A stretch of DNA of 64,000 nucleotides from Pseudescherichia sp039594205. Lineage in GTDB: Bacteria > Pseudomonadota > Gammaproteobacteria > Enterobacterales > Enterobacteriaceae. The stretch spans positions 57,278 to 121,277 of the forward strand of contig JBCNNW010000005.1 of assembly GCA_039594205.1 (NCBI GenBank), read 5' to 3'. The first letter of the stretch is position 1. Each line of letters starts with the position of its first letter. Positions 15,987 to 25,170 of this stretch are shown here, piece after piece. A program made the position numbers and the translations under genes. The notes beneath the pieces were generated by a model. The model did no database searches. It was not told the origin of the DNA and saw only the letters and a program-made list of their open reading frames with translations.

Positions 15987-17804
15987 ATGGATTTTTACTT
16001 TTCCCGTTTTGAAAATCGGCAGCCACCAGAACCACTCAGCACACCGCGCTGGGTGATGGCAACCTGGCAGGTATTAGCGGTAGCGGCGCTCATTCTCGGC
16101 GCGAATTATATTTACTGGCGCTGGACGGCATCGTTGAATACTGACGCACTCTGGTATGCCATTCCTCTGGTACTGGCGGAAACGCTGGCCTGGATCGGGA
16201 CGATTTTGTTCACGATTAACCTGTGGAAAGAGGAAGACCCGCCGCAAACCTCGCCGCCGACTGAGATCAACGACTGTTTGCTACCGGACGAACAGGTGGA
16301 GCAGAGACCTGTCAAGGTGGATCTCTTCATCGCGACCTATTCCGAAGACGTGGAGCTTGTCAGACTCTCTATTCGCGATGCAATGAAAATGCATTACCCC
16401 TTTCCGCTGGACTACCGGGTACACGTTCTTGACGACGGGCGACGCCCGGAGATGAGAGCCGTATGCGAAGAGGAGGGTGCCAATTACATCACCCGTCAGA
16501 CCAATATCGGCTATAAGGCTGGCAACCTGCGCAACGGGCTTGAGCAAACCGACGGTGATTTTCTGGTGATTTGCGATGCTGATACCCGCGTTTTTCCTAC
16601 CCTGCTCAGCCATACGCTGGGCTACTTCCGCGACCCGGACGTTGCCTGGGTTCAGACGCCCCAGTGGTTCTTCGACTTGCCAGAAGGGGAAAACCTCTCT
16701 CGCTGGCTAGGGCGTAAAGCAGGTAAAGCGGGGTACGGGCTGGGCTGGCTAACGCAAAAACTCATTGGCCCCGTCACCGTGGGTCGCGATCCGTTTTTTA
16801 ACGATCCGCGTATGTTCTATGACGTGATCTTACGCCGCCGCAACTGGGCTAATGCCGCATTTTGCTGTGGTGCAGCCTCGATCCACCGTCGCGAAGCGGT
16901 AATGCAGGCAGCGCTTCGCAGCTATGTCTGGAGCATTGAGGAGGAGATAGGCCGGCATACGCGTGATATCCGCGATCCGGCTATCCGTGAAACGTTAGAA
17001 AATGCCATGCGCCCACATGTGGCTTTTGATACAGAGCTGACGCCCTATAAGTTTCACGTATCGGAAGATATCTATACCTCAATTTTGCTCCACGGCGATG
17101 CCGCACGGCGCTGGCGCTCGGTTATGCATCCACGCATTGAGTCTAAAATGCTCTCCCCGCAGGATATGCTGACGTGGATGATCCAGCGTTTTAAATATGC
17201 CGCAGGATCGCTGGATATTCTGTTTCATGACAATATCTTTAGCCGCCGCCGCTTTAAACTTTCTCTGCCACAAACCCTGATGTACGCCACCACGTTCTGG
17301 TCCTATATGGCCTGCGTATGGAATACCATTTTCCTGATCTCACCCGTTATCTACCTGTTCACCGGTATTCCACCTGTCTCAGCCTGGTCTGAACCTTTCT
17401 ACCTGCACTTTCTACCCTTTTTTATTGTCTCTGAGCTGGCCTTTATGTTTGGCACATGGGGGATATCCGCCTGGGATGGGCGGGCCTCTTACCTCTCCTT
17501 CTTCTCCATGAATCTGCGCGCGCTCGACACCGTACTGCGTGGGGAGCAGATCAAATTTCATGTCACCCCGAAAGAGCGCCAGACAGGCCGTTTTCTCTAT
17601 CTTGTAAAACCGCAGATCGCCATCGTCGTGCTTACTCTGGCGGGGCTTATCTGGGGTGGGATCCAGGTGGCGCGTGGGCAGGTTGACGATCCTTCCGGCT
17701 ATGTCATCAACATCTTCTGGGGCGCGGTAAATATTGCCGCCATGCTGCCGTTAATCCTTGCCGCCATCTGGACGCCAGCGGAAGAAGAGGAGACGAGCCA
17801 ATGA
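15987..17804 (+). CDS. Processive-type GT2 membrane glycosyltransferase
   Basis: A 605-aa inner-membrane polysaccharide synthase resembling BcsA/NdvC-type enzymes but without a PilZ domain. Two N-terminal helices (about residues 17-75) are followed by a cytoplasmic GT-A domain with UDP-binding D149-D150 (HVLDDGRR), metal-binding D197-A-D199, acceptor/base motif S-E360-D361, and Q400-R-F-K-Y in place of canonical QxxRW. Several C-terminal helices follow (about 430-600). The ATG at 15987 is chosen (AGGA upstream); the frame extends to a TTG at 15897 without support. It overlaps the next gene by 4 bases. Sugar and linkage are unknown; a beta-glucan is plausible given the DUF3131 and OpgC neighbours. 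Confidence 0.9.
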   Translation: MDFYFSRFENRQPPEPLSTPRWVMATWQVLAVAALILGANYIYWRWTASLNTDALWYAIPLVLAETLAWIGTILFTINLWKEEDPPQTSPPTEINDCLLPDEQVEQRPVKVDLFIATYSEDVELVRLSIRDAMKMHYPFPLDYRVHVLDDGRRPEMRAVCEEEGANYITRQTNIGYKAGNLRNGLEQTDGDFLVICDADTRVFPTLLSHTLGYFRDPDVAWVQTPQWFFDLPEGENLSRWLGRKAGKAGYGLGWLTQKLIGPVTVGRDPFFNDPRMFYDVILRRRNWANAAFCCGAASIHRREAVMQAALRSYVWSIEEEIGRHTRDIRDPAIRETLENAMRPHVAFDTELTPYKFHVSEDIYTSILLHGDAARRWRSVMHPRIESKMLSPQDMLTWMIQRFKYAAGSLDILFHDNIFSRRRFKLSLPQTLMYATTFWSYMACVWNTIFLISPVIYLFTGIPPVSAWSEPFYLHFLPFFIVSELAFMFGTWGISAWDGRASYLSFFSMNLRALDTVLRGEQIKFHVTPKERQTGRFLYLVKPQIAIVVLTLAGLIWGGIQVARGQVDDPSGYVINIFWGAVNIAAMLPLILAAIWTPAEEEETSQ

Positions 17805-19132
17805 GAAAACGCGACGCGCTTTTGTCAGCCCGCAGCTATCTCACCATCCTGCTCGGCTTTCTGCTGGGGTTCGCCATTGTTGTCTGGGTAGAGAAACAGA
17901 TGCCCACCCGCGTAGAGAGCAGTGCGGGGATGAACCTAAGCAAAGACTTCCCTCCCCTACCCGCCCCCCGTGAGCTGACCTTCGACGAAGCCATCTGGGC
18001 GCGAGTGGCCTGGCAGTATTATGTCAACAATACGCAGCCGAACGGGCTGGCTAACGCGCATGACGGCGAGCCCTGGTTTAGCCTGTGGAGCACCGGCAGC
18101 TATCTTTTTGCCGTCGCGGCGGCAAAGCAGCTGCACATTCTCACTACCGACGAATTTGATGAACGCATCACGGCCGCACTGTTTACCCTGGGTCAGCTTC
18201 CGTTGAACCCTGAAGGGTTGCCCGCCGCCTACTATCATGCTGACACGTTGCAGATGCTGGGTAAACCGGACTCTTCCGCCATCGGCATGGGTCGCCTGCT
18301 TAACGCCCTGCAAACGCTGCTGTGGCGCTATCCTCAGCACGCTGCCGCCGTGCGCGATCTCTTCAATCAATGGAAGACAGGAGCCCTGATCGCCAGCAGT
18401 ACCGCCAGCCCGGCTGCGGTCCCACTACACCACTGGGCGCTGGCGGCGGACGAACCACGAAATAGCTTTGGCTATCGCCTGTATGCCAGCCATACGCTGC
18501 GGCTGATTGACAGTAGTGCAGGGCTGGCGGTCACCAACCCGCCTGAAGGGCAGCAGATGATTGATATCGACGGCATTATGGTGCCTGACGAAGGGCTTCG
18601 TACCCCATGGGGACGACAGCCTTCCCTCATCAGCCTTCCTTATCTGTTAACCGGTATTGAGCTGGGCTTTGACGCCCAGAGTGCGGAGATCGCCTGGCGC
18701 ATTATGCAGATCCAACAGCGTCGCCACGGCCTGCGGGTAAGCAAGCCCCCCATCAGCACCGACTATGCCGAGCCTGCCCCGGACTATGTTAACGATCTGC
18801 CGGACCGGCAGCCGGTGCAACATAGCGCCCTGCGCGACGCCACCCCAGAGCAAACGGCAATTACCTCCACCCGCACCGCCTTTGCCTGGTATGCCCTGTT
18901 CCGCAACGGCTGGAGCGAAGCGTTGCGCCAGCAGGTGCAGAAGCTGCAGATCCCCGGAAAGGGCTGGCAGCGCGGCCTTAACCTTAATAGCAGCGTGAAC
19001 GATATCGTTGACGCCGATACCAATGCGATCGTCCTTGAAAGCCTGGCCTATATCGCCCAGGGGCAGATGCTTTGTCTGGCCTGCCTTGGCCCTACTACTT
19101 CCCCTATTTCTTCCGCAGGAGCTAAGCCATGA
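17801..19132 (+). CDS. DUF3131 family protein A (membrane-anchored)
   Basis: A 443-aa protein with an N-terminal signal anchor (about residues 11-29) and a periplasmic domain related to the DUF3131 family (PF11329). It shares with the next two proteins the repeated pattern of helical segments: WARVAWQYYVNNTQPNGLANA, the later TAFAWYALFRNGW, and a C-terminal DADTNAIVLESLAYIAQG. This fold is an alpha/alpha toroid like those of some glycan-active enzymes, so binding or cutting of the nascent polysaccharide is inferred. It overlaps the GT2 gene and the next gene by 4 bases each. It is the most diverged of the three copies. Confidence 0.8.
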   Translation: MRKRDALLSARSYLTILLGFLLGFAIVVWVEKQMPTRVESSAGMNLSKDFPPLPAPRELTFDEAIWARVAWQYYVNNTQPNGLANAHDGEPWFSLWSTGSYLFAVAAAKQLHILTTDEFDERITAALFTLGQLPLNPEGLPAAYYHADTLQMLGKPDSSAIGMGRLLNALQTLLWRYPQHAAAVRDLFNQWKTGALIASSTASPAAVPLHHWALAADEPRNSFGYRLYASHTLRLIDSSAGLAVTNPPEGQQMIDIDGIMVPDEGLRTPWGRQPSLISLPYLLTGIELGFDAQSAEIAWRIMQIQQRRHGLRVSKPPISTDYAEPAPDYVNDLPDRQPVQHSALRDATPEQTAITSTRTAFAWYALFRNGWSEALRQQVQKLQIPGKGWQRGLNLNSSVNDIVDADTNAIVLESLAYIAQGQMLCLACLGPTTSPISSAGAKP

Positions 19133-20676
19133 AGCTGAAATTTTTACTCTTTTTTCCTCTTCTGGCTGGGCTCATGGCGTGCTGGCTTTCACTCTCGGCG
19201 GCCCGGGCCGCAACCGGGCTGCCTGCCTCAGAGTATGAGCCACGCAGCGGCGAACTCACCCCCAGGGAGATGGCTATTGCCAAAAACGCCTGGCAATATT
19301 TTGTCGCCAACTACCAGCCCACTACCGGGCTGGTCAATGCGGTGAACAAATACCCCTCTACCACCATGTGGGACAGCGCCTCCTACATGGCCGCAATGAC
19401 GGCAGCCCGTGAACTGGGGATTATCGATAAAGCCGAATTTGACCGCCGGATGCTGAAGCTCCTCGCCACCCTGAACAAGCTGGATCTGTTCCGCAACGAG
19501 CTACCCAACAAGGCCTATAACACCATCACAGGCCAGAAGGTGAACTACCAGAACAAACCCGGTGAGATCGGCTTTTCGGCGCTGGATATCGGCCGGATGC
19601 TGATCTGGTTAAAAGTGATCAAGGAGCGCTATCCGGAGTACGGCAACAGCATCGATAACGTGATGCTGGGGTGGAATTTCAGCAACGTCATCAACCCCTG
19701 CGGCATGCTCTACGGTGCCTATCTGGAAAACGGTCAGCCAAAGTATGTACAGGAGGGACGGCTGGGTTATGAGGAGTATGGCGCGGCAGGGTTCTCACTC
19801 TGGGGTTTTGGCACCTGCCAGTCCAGTAAGCCAGAGCCTTATGAGCTGGCGGAGATCTACTGCGTCATGGTGCCTTACGACTCTCGCGATCCGCGAATGA
19901 CCAGCCAGCATAACTATGTCGTCACCGAGTCTTACGTGCTCTATGGCCTGGAGTTTGGCTTCGATAAGCCAGAGGACCGGGATAACAGCCCGCGCGACTA
20001 CTCCCACCCGTGGATGAAAAACTTCGCCGACCGGGTCTACCAGGCCCAGGAAAACCGCTACACCATCACCGGGATTTTAACCGCCCGCTCCGAGCACCAG
20101 CTTGATAAGTCACCCTACTTCGTTTACGACACCATCTTCAGCGACGGCTTTAACTGGAACACCATCACCGATAAAGGCCAGTACGTACCTAATACTGCGG
20201 CCATTTCGCTGAAGGCGGCGCTGGGCATGTGGGTCTTGTGGGACTCTCCCTACACCGACCGCCTGTTGGACGCCATCGAAAACGCCAATGAAGAGGGCAA
20301 AGGCTTTTACGAAGGGCTATATGAAAACGGCGACGGCCCAATCAAGGAGTTTACCGCCAATAACAACGGCATCATGCTGGAATCGCTGCTGTTTAAGAAA
20401 GAGGGCAAACTGCTACAGTTCAACACCGACAACCCTAAAAACCGCAATTTTGCTCCCTCCCTGTGGGATAAAAAGCTTGTCGACCTGTTTGAACCCAATA
20501 ACACCCTACGCAATCGTCCATTCCTGAACAGTACGCCAGCCGTAAAGACATGGTGTGACCAGACTGGCACCACGATGCGCACCAAACCCGCCTGCCAGGC
20601 CTGCCAGTGCGCCTCCTGTAACTCGGACGAACCTATTAAACTGCCGCCGGTGACTGCGCAATGCTTAAAACCCTAG
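19129..20676 (+). CDS. DUF3131 family protein B (secreted, Cys-rich tail)
   Basis: A 515-aa protein with a signal peptide (hydrophobic residues about 4-20, ending SAARA) and a full DUF3131 domain: AKNAWQYFVANYQPTTGLVNAV near 50-75, TTMWDSASYMAAM near 80, DTIFSDGFNWN near 337 and NNNGIMLESLLFKK near 408. The C-terminus has a cysteine cluster CQACQCASC near residue 490, absent from its paralogues. Several acidic residues in the conserved segments could be catalytic, which I cannot resolve. It overlaps the preceding gene by 4 bases and the next by 16, so the operon is translationally coupled. Confidence 0.85.
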   Translation: MKLKFLLFFPLLAGLMACWLSLSAARAATGLPASEYEPRSGELTPREMAIAKNAWQYFVANYQPTTGLVNAVNKYPSTTMWDSASYMAAMTAARELGIIDKAEFDRRMLKLLATLNKLDLFRNELPNKAYNTITGQKVNYQNKPGEIGFSALDIGRMLIWLKVIKERYPEYGNSIDNVMLGWNFSNVINPCGMLYGAYLENGQPKYVQEGRLGYEEYGAAGFSLWGFGTCQSSKPEPYELAEIYCVMVPYDSRDPRMTSQHNYVVTESYVLYGLEFGFDKPEDRDNSPRDYSHPWMKNFADRVYQAQENRYTITGILTARSEHQLDKSPYFVYDTIFSDGFNWNTITDKGQYVPNTAAISLKAALGMWVLWDSPYTDRLLDAIENANEEGKGFYEGLYENGDGPIKEFTANNNGIMLESLLFKKEGKLLQFNTDNPKNRNFAPSLWDKKLVDLFEPNNTLRNRPFLNSTPAVKTWCDQTGTTMRTKPACQACQCASCNSDEPIKLPPVTAQCLKP

Positions 20677-22055
20677 TGCGTTACCTGGCCTGCGCCATCG
20701 TCACTCTTCTCATCGCCTTTGCCCTGTTCAGCCGGGATGGCAAAGGGTGGCGCTGGCTGACGCACGGCGGCTGGCATACTACCGCGCGCATCGACAGTTT
20801 GACGCCGCAGGAGCAGGAGTGGGCGCGCATCGCATGGCGCTATTTTGAAAACAACACTCAGCCGCAGACGGGACTGGTCAACGGCAGCGACAAGCAGCCG
20901 CGCGTGACGCTGTGGCAAATGGGCGACACGCTGATCGCGCTGCTCGCTGCCCGAGAGCTGGGGCTGGTGCAGGAGGCTGAGTTTGACGCAAGGCTAACAC
21001 GCCTGCTTGGTACGCTGAATCGCCTGACGCTCACCGATACGCGTACGCCCGGCAGGCTCTACTCCAGCCGGACGGCGACTCCAATCGATTTCAGCGGCAA
21101 ACCAGCCAGCAGCGGCTGGTCGGCAAAAGATATGGCACGTCTGATGCTGGCCTTGCGGCTTACTGCTGAACGCGCGCCGCAGTATCGCGAGTATCTGGAT
21201 AAAATCATCCTGCGCTGGAACTTCTGCCCGGTTATGGATAAAGAGGGTGAGCTGTGGTCCTCCTCATTGCAAAACGGCAAGCCGCTGATCCGCGATGAGC
21301 TGCGTCTGGGTGAAAGCGAGTATGCCGCCAGCGCGTTTCGCCTGTGGGGTTTTCCAACCGGCAAGGCATTTTCCCCTCCTTCTCAGAACGTCATTATTTA
21401 TCAGCGCAGCCTCGCCGTAGACGCCCGCGATCCACGAACCACCTGGCAGCCTTCGCTACTCACTACGCTGCCCGCCATGCTGCCGGGGCTGGAGTTCGGC
21501 TGGCAACCACCGGGCGTGCCGTCCGAGGTACAAAAAACGCTGCGCGCCCGGGCCGAAGGGGTCTGGCTTAGCCAGAAAGCGCGCTGGGAGCGTGACAAGG
21601 TGCTTACCGCACGCGCCGATTTTTATCTCTCCCAGGCCCCCTGGCATGTCGAAGATACCGTCTGGGGAAATGGCTATGCCTGGAACACCCTGGGGGATGA
21701 TGGTAATAACTATCCCCGCCTGGCACAGGTCACCACCAAAGCGGTCTTTATGCTCTGGGCGCTGTGGGACACCGACTATACCGACGCCCTGATGGCGGTG
21801 ACCCAACATCTTAACCATCCGCAGCAGGGCTGGTTCGAGGGTCGTGTTGAGGCCACCGGTGACATCAACCCAACCCTTACCCTCTCGACCAACGCCATGG
21901 TGCTGGAAGCCCTGCTGTACAAACACAACGCCGGACCGCTGTTTGAAAACGGTCTGGTCGAGGACGACGGCTACTTCTCCCACCGCACCGCAGATGTCTT
22001 TAACCTGCCCGGTCTCTGTCTGCCGGGTGAACGGGCCGCGAGGGCCGCACCATGA
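20661..22055 (+). CDS. DUF3131 family protein C (membrane-anchored)
   Basis: A 464-aa protein with an N-terminal hydrophobic anchor (about residues 4-22) and a DUF3131 domain closest to protein B: ARIAWRYFENNTQPQTGLVNG near 55, VTLWQMGDTLIALLAA near 83, EDTVWGNGYAWN near 331 and STNAMVLEALLYKHN near 410. It lacks the Cys-rich tail. The start lies inside the end of gene B (16-bp overlap) and its end overlaps the globin-like gene by 4 bases. Three consecutive homologues suggest tandem duplication with division of labour, for example binding, trimming and export of the polysaccharide. Confidence 0.83.
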   Translation: MLKTLVRYLACAIVTLLIAFALFSRDGKGWRWLTHGGWHTTARIDSLTPQEQEWARIAWRYFENNTQPQTGLVNGSDKQPRVTLWQMGDTLIALLAARELGLVQEAEFDARLTRLLGTLNRLTLTDTRTPGRLYSSRTATPIDFSGKPASSGWSAKDMARLMLALRLTAERAPQYREYLDKIILRWNFCPVMDKEGELWSSSLQNGKPLIRDELRLGESEYAASAFRLWGFPTGKAFSPPSQNVIIYQRSLAVDARDPRTTWQPSLLTTLPAMLPGLEFGWQPPGVPSEVQKTLRARAEGVWLSQKARWERDKVLTARADFYLSQAPWHVEDTVWGNGYAWNTLGDDGNNYPRLAQVTTKAVFMLWALWDTDYTDALMAVTQHLNHPQQGWFEGRVEATGDINPTLTLSTNAMVLEALLYKHNAGPLFENGLVEDDGYFSHRTADVFNLPGLCLPGERAARAAP

Positions 22056-22486
22056 AATTTTATCGCGATCTCTTTGAGGCAAGCCTGAGCCGGGTCATAC
22101 CCGGTCATGACAAAAAGCGCTTTTTCGAGGGCTTCTGGGACACCTTTATCCATATGTCCCCCGAAACTGAGCAGCACTTCGCCCGGCGTCCAGGCACGGA
22201 AGGCCAGCAGATGATCTATAAAAGCTTTTTTGCCATGCTCGCCGTTGACGGTGCGCTCTTTGTGCCGGACTTTCTTGAACGTCTGGCGCGGGAGCAGAGC
22301 GATGAAGGGCTGCGCCTGCCGCCGCGATTTTTTGCGCTCTGGCGGGAGGCGATGCTCAAAACCGTACGTGCCTGCGATCCTCTATGTGATGAGGAGATCC
22401 TTACCGCCTGGGCGATGGCGATTGCGCCCGGCCTGGAGTACCTGCGTCGTCAGGCAGAGCTGCATTACACGGCGGGAGGCGAATAA
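22052..22486 (+). CDS. Globin-fold protein, proximal histidine apparently missing
   Basis: A 144-aa all-helical protein whose pattern fits bacterial globins: FFEGFWDTFIHMSPE (B/C region), YKSFFAMLAVDGAL (E helix), then LAREQSDEGLRLPPRFFALWREAML (F, FG and G helices) and EEILTAWAMAIAPGLEYL (H helix). Aligning LAREQSDEGL with the canonical LxxKHxxxGV places Gln82 where the heme-ligating F8 histidine should be. It may therefore be a non-heme sensor globin, as is known for the N-terminal domain of RsbR. It overlaps the upstream DUF3131 gene and lies 2 bp before the hybrid kinase gene, so it may deliver a signal to the kinase. The globin call is by eye and should be checked by structure prediction. 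Confidence 0.65.
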   Translation: MKFYRDLFEASLSRVIPGHDKKRFFEGFWDTFIHMSPETEQHFARRPGTEGQQMIYKSFFAMLAVDGALFVPDFLERLAREQSDEGLRLPPRFFALWREAMLKTVRACDPLCDEEILTAWAMAIAPGLEYLRRQAELHYTAGGE

Positions 22487-22488
22487 CC

Positions 22489-25170
22489 ATGCCATCGACA
22501 TCCAGTTTTGATCTCAACGTGCTGCCCATGGGGGTGATGATCTACGATGAAGCCGAGCGTCTGCAGACATGGAACGATAAGGTGCCCCAGTTTTACCCGG
22601 TGATTGCCCCCTGGTTAAGCGTCGGTGCAACCCTCGAAAGCCTGGCGGAGAAATTTATTGATGCGGGCTACAATATCGATCCCGCCCGCCGCCGGACGCT
22701 GCGCGAGGCCATTATCCGCAACTGCCGCCAGGCGAGTCACCGGGAAGTGCGGCAATCGGGCAAACGCCGGCTTTATATTCTGCATCAACGGCTTGCCGAT
22801 GGCGGGATTATCAGTCTGCATACCGATATCACCGAACTTGACGAGGCCCAACGCTCGCGCCATCAGCTGCACGACGATTTTTTATTGACCGCAGAGTCGA
22901 TCCAGATTGGCATCTGGGACTGGCGCGTCTCTCATGACAGCCTGCAGGTTAACGATACGCTGCTAGCGATGGTGGGCCAGTCGCGCACGCAGCTACACTA
23001 TCCGCTGCGCTTTTTGCTTAACCTGGTTCATGAGGAAGATCGTTCCACTCTGCGCCGCGCGATAATCGACTCTAAGCAAGATCATATGCCGGTGTTTGAA
23101 TGCGAAATTCGCGTACATCACGAGACACAGGGCTGGCGCTGGATGCTCATCTCCGGTCAGATAGTGACCCTTAATATGCAGCAGCAGGCGGAACGAGTCA
23201 TCGGCACCCTGCAGGACATCACCCGCCGTAAAGAGGCCGAGCTGCTTGCTATCGAGGCTGCCAAAGTTGCCCGGGAGGCCAACGAGGCAAAAAGCGCTTT
23301 CCTGGCCAATATGAGTCACGAAATCCGCACCCCGATGAACGGTATCTTAGGTATGACCCAGCTCTGTCTGGACACGCAGCTCAACCCGCAACAGCAGGAA
23401 TACCTCTCGCTGGTGATGAGTTCAGCTCAGTCGCTGCTGCATATTATCAATGACATTCTCGACTTCTCACGCATTGAGTCAGGCAAGATGACGGTGGATC
23501 AGGAGGCGGTAGAAATCCGTCCCTTTATCCAGTCGCTGATCCGTCCGCATATGCCCGCCGCCAGTGAAAAAGGTATTGAGCTGCTGGTGGACATCTCCCC
23601 GGCTGTACCGGATGTACTGATGGTAGATGGTCCCCGGCTGCGTCAAATTCTTACGAACCTGCTGGGCAATGCGCTGAAGTTTACCCATCAGGGTGAGATA
23701 CTGCTGGCGATAGAGCCTGGCGACAGCGACGACAAATGGCGATTTCGTATTCGCGACAGCGGAATCGGTATCCCGGTGGAGAAGCAAAAAGCCATCTTCG
23801 AAGCCTTCAGCCAGGCCGATAGCTCCACTACCCGCCGTTACGGTGGCACGGGTCTGGGGCTGACCATCTCTTCCAGGCTGGTGAGCCTGATGGGTGGAGA
23901 GCTGACGGTGCAGAGTGCGCCCGGGACAGGCAGCGAGTTCGCTTTCACTCTGCCGCTGGAGGGCCAGCGGACGCTCTCTGGAACGGATATCCCTGTGGCG
24001 CGCTTTAACGGTGAACAGGTGCTGGTGGTGGACGACAACAGCACCAACCTGCGCCTGCTGGACACCATGCTTCACCAGATGGGCCTGACACCGACCTGCG
24101 TAAATAGTGCTGCCGAGGCGCTACGGCTGGCGGCAGAGAGCGAGAGCGTACGCTGGCCGTTGATTCTGCTTGATGCGCAAATGCCGGATATGGACGGCGT
24201 TTCGCTGGCGCTTGAGCTTTCGGCCCTGCCCCGGGCCGAGCAGAGCCATATCATTATGCTTAGCTCAATGAGCCGCCATTTTGACGCCAACATGCTTAAG
24301 CGCATTGGTATTGCGCATTATCTGCATAAGCCCGTTGCGCAGCGCGAACTGCATCAGACCATCGCCAGCGTCCTTGAGCCTGCCCCCTTACCCGTTTCGA
24401 CATCTCCCCTCGCCGCCCCGCCCCCCCCTGTGCAGGTCGGGCTGCATATCTTGCTGGCCGAGGATAACCTGGTAAACCAAAAAGTTGCCAGACGCCTGCT
24501 GGAGCGACTCGGCCACCAGTGCGAGGTTGTGGACAATGGTCGTGAAGCGCTGGAGCGCTGGCGCGAACACTGCTGGGACGTGCTGTTGATCGACCTGCAA
24601 ATGCCGGAAATGGACGGCGAAACCGCCATCCGCCAGCTTCGCGAAGAGACGCTGTTACAGGGTCGTCCCCATCAGCCCGCCATTGCCATGACCGCTCACG
24701 CCATGCAGGGCGATAAAGAGCGCTGCCTGGCGATGGGCTTCGACGGCTACATCGCCAAGCCGGTGAATCAGGAGGCGCTTCAGAGTGAAATTATGCGCGT
24801 CGCCGCCGATGGGGATCAGGGACTGCCGGACGAAGCCAGCCTGTTAAAGCAGTGTGCGGACGATCCACAGCTGGTTCAGGAGCTGCTGGCGCTGTTCGGC
24901 GAAGGGCTTGACGAGGCGATGCTCACCATAGAGCAGGCCATCGACAACAACAATCGTGATGCCCTGCGTCGCGCCGCGCATAAGCTCCGCGGCGAAGCGG
25001 TCACTCTCTGTTTCACTGCGCTTGCCGAGCGTCTGCAGCAGCTTGAGAGCCAGGCTGCGTCACTCGACCAGGACGGGCTGAATGTCCTGCGACGCGAACT
25101 TATCGAGGAAGTCGGGCGCAGCGTAGCGTGGCTACGCCAGAGGACGCAGGAGGTAAAGTATGATCCGTAA
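22489..25170 (+). CDS. Hybrid sensor histidine kinase with PAS, two receivers and Hpt
   Basis: An 893-aa cytoplasmic kinase with no transmembrane helix. In order: an N-terminal PAS-like domain (about 1-118), a second PAS domain (about 130-250), HisKA with His277 (MSHEIRTPMNG), HATPase with N-box LLGNALKFTH (391-400) and the DSGIGIP and GGTGLGL boxes, receiver 1 with Asp562 (LLDAQMPDMDG), receiver 2 with Asp702 (IDLQMPEMDG), and a C-terminal Hpt domain with His831 (AHKLRGEA). It can carry out a complete internal His-Asp-His relay. The nearest receiver without its own kinase is the REC-PP2C protein of the divergent operon, the likely final acceptor. It overlaps the GH2 gene by 11 bases. Confidence 0.95.
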   Translation: MPSTSSFDLNVLPMGVMIYDEAERLQTWNDKVPQFYPVIAPWLSVGATLESLAEKFIDAGYNIDPARRRTLREAIIRNCRQASHREVRQSGKRRLYILHQRLADGGIISLHTDITELDEAQRSRHQLHDDFLLTAESIQIGIWDWRVSHDSLQVNDTLLAMVGQSRTQLHYPLRFLLNLVHEEDRSTLRRAIIDSKQDHMPVFECEIRVHHETQGWRWMLISGQIVTLNMQQQAERVIGTLQDITRRKEAELLAIEAAKVAREANEAKSAFLANMSHEIRTPMNGILGMTQLCLDTQLNPQQQEYLSLVMSSAQSLLHIINDILDFSRIESGKMTVDQEAVEIRPFIQSLIRPHMPAASEKGIELLVDISPAVPDVLMVDGPRLRQILTNLLGNALKFTHQGEILLAIEPGDSDDKWRFRIRDSGIGIPVEKQKAIFEAFSQADSSTTRRYGGTGLGLTISSRLVSLMGGELTVQSAPGTGSEFAFTLPLEGQRTLSGTDIPVARFNGEQVLVVDDNSTNLRLLDTMLHQMGLTPTCVNSAAEALRLAAESESVRWPLILLDAQMPDMDGVSLALELSALPRAEQSHIIMLSSMSRHFDANMLKRIGIAHYLHKPVAQRELHQTIASVLEPAPLPVSTSPLAAPPPPVQVGLHILLAEDNLVNQKVARRLLERLGHQCEVVDNGREALERWREHCWDVLLIDLQMPEMDGETAIRQLREETLLQGRPHQPAIAMTAHAMQGDKERCLAMGFDGYIAKPVNQEALQSEIMRVAADGDQGLPDEASLLKQCADDPQLVQELLALFGEGLDEAMLTIEQAIDNNNRDALRRAAHKLRGEAVTLCFTALAERLQQLESQAASLDQDGLNVLRRELIEEVGRSVAWLRQRTQEVKYDP

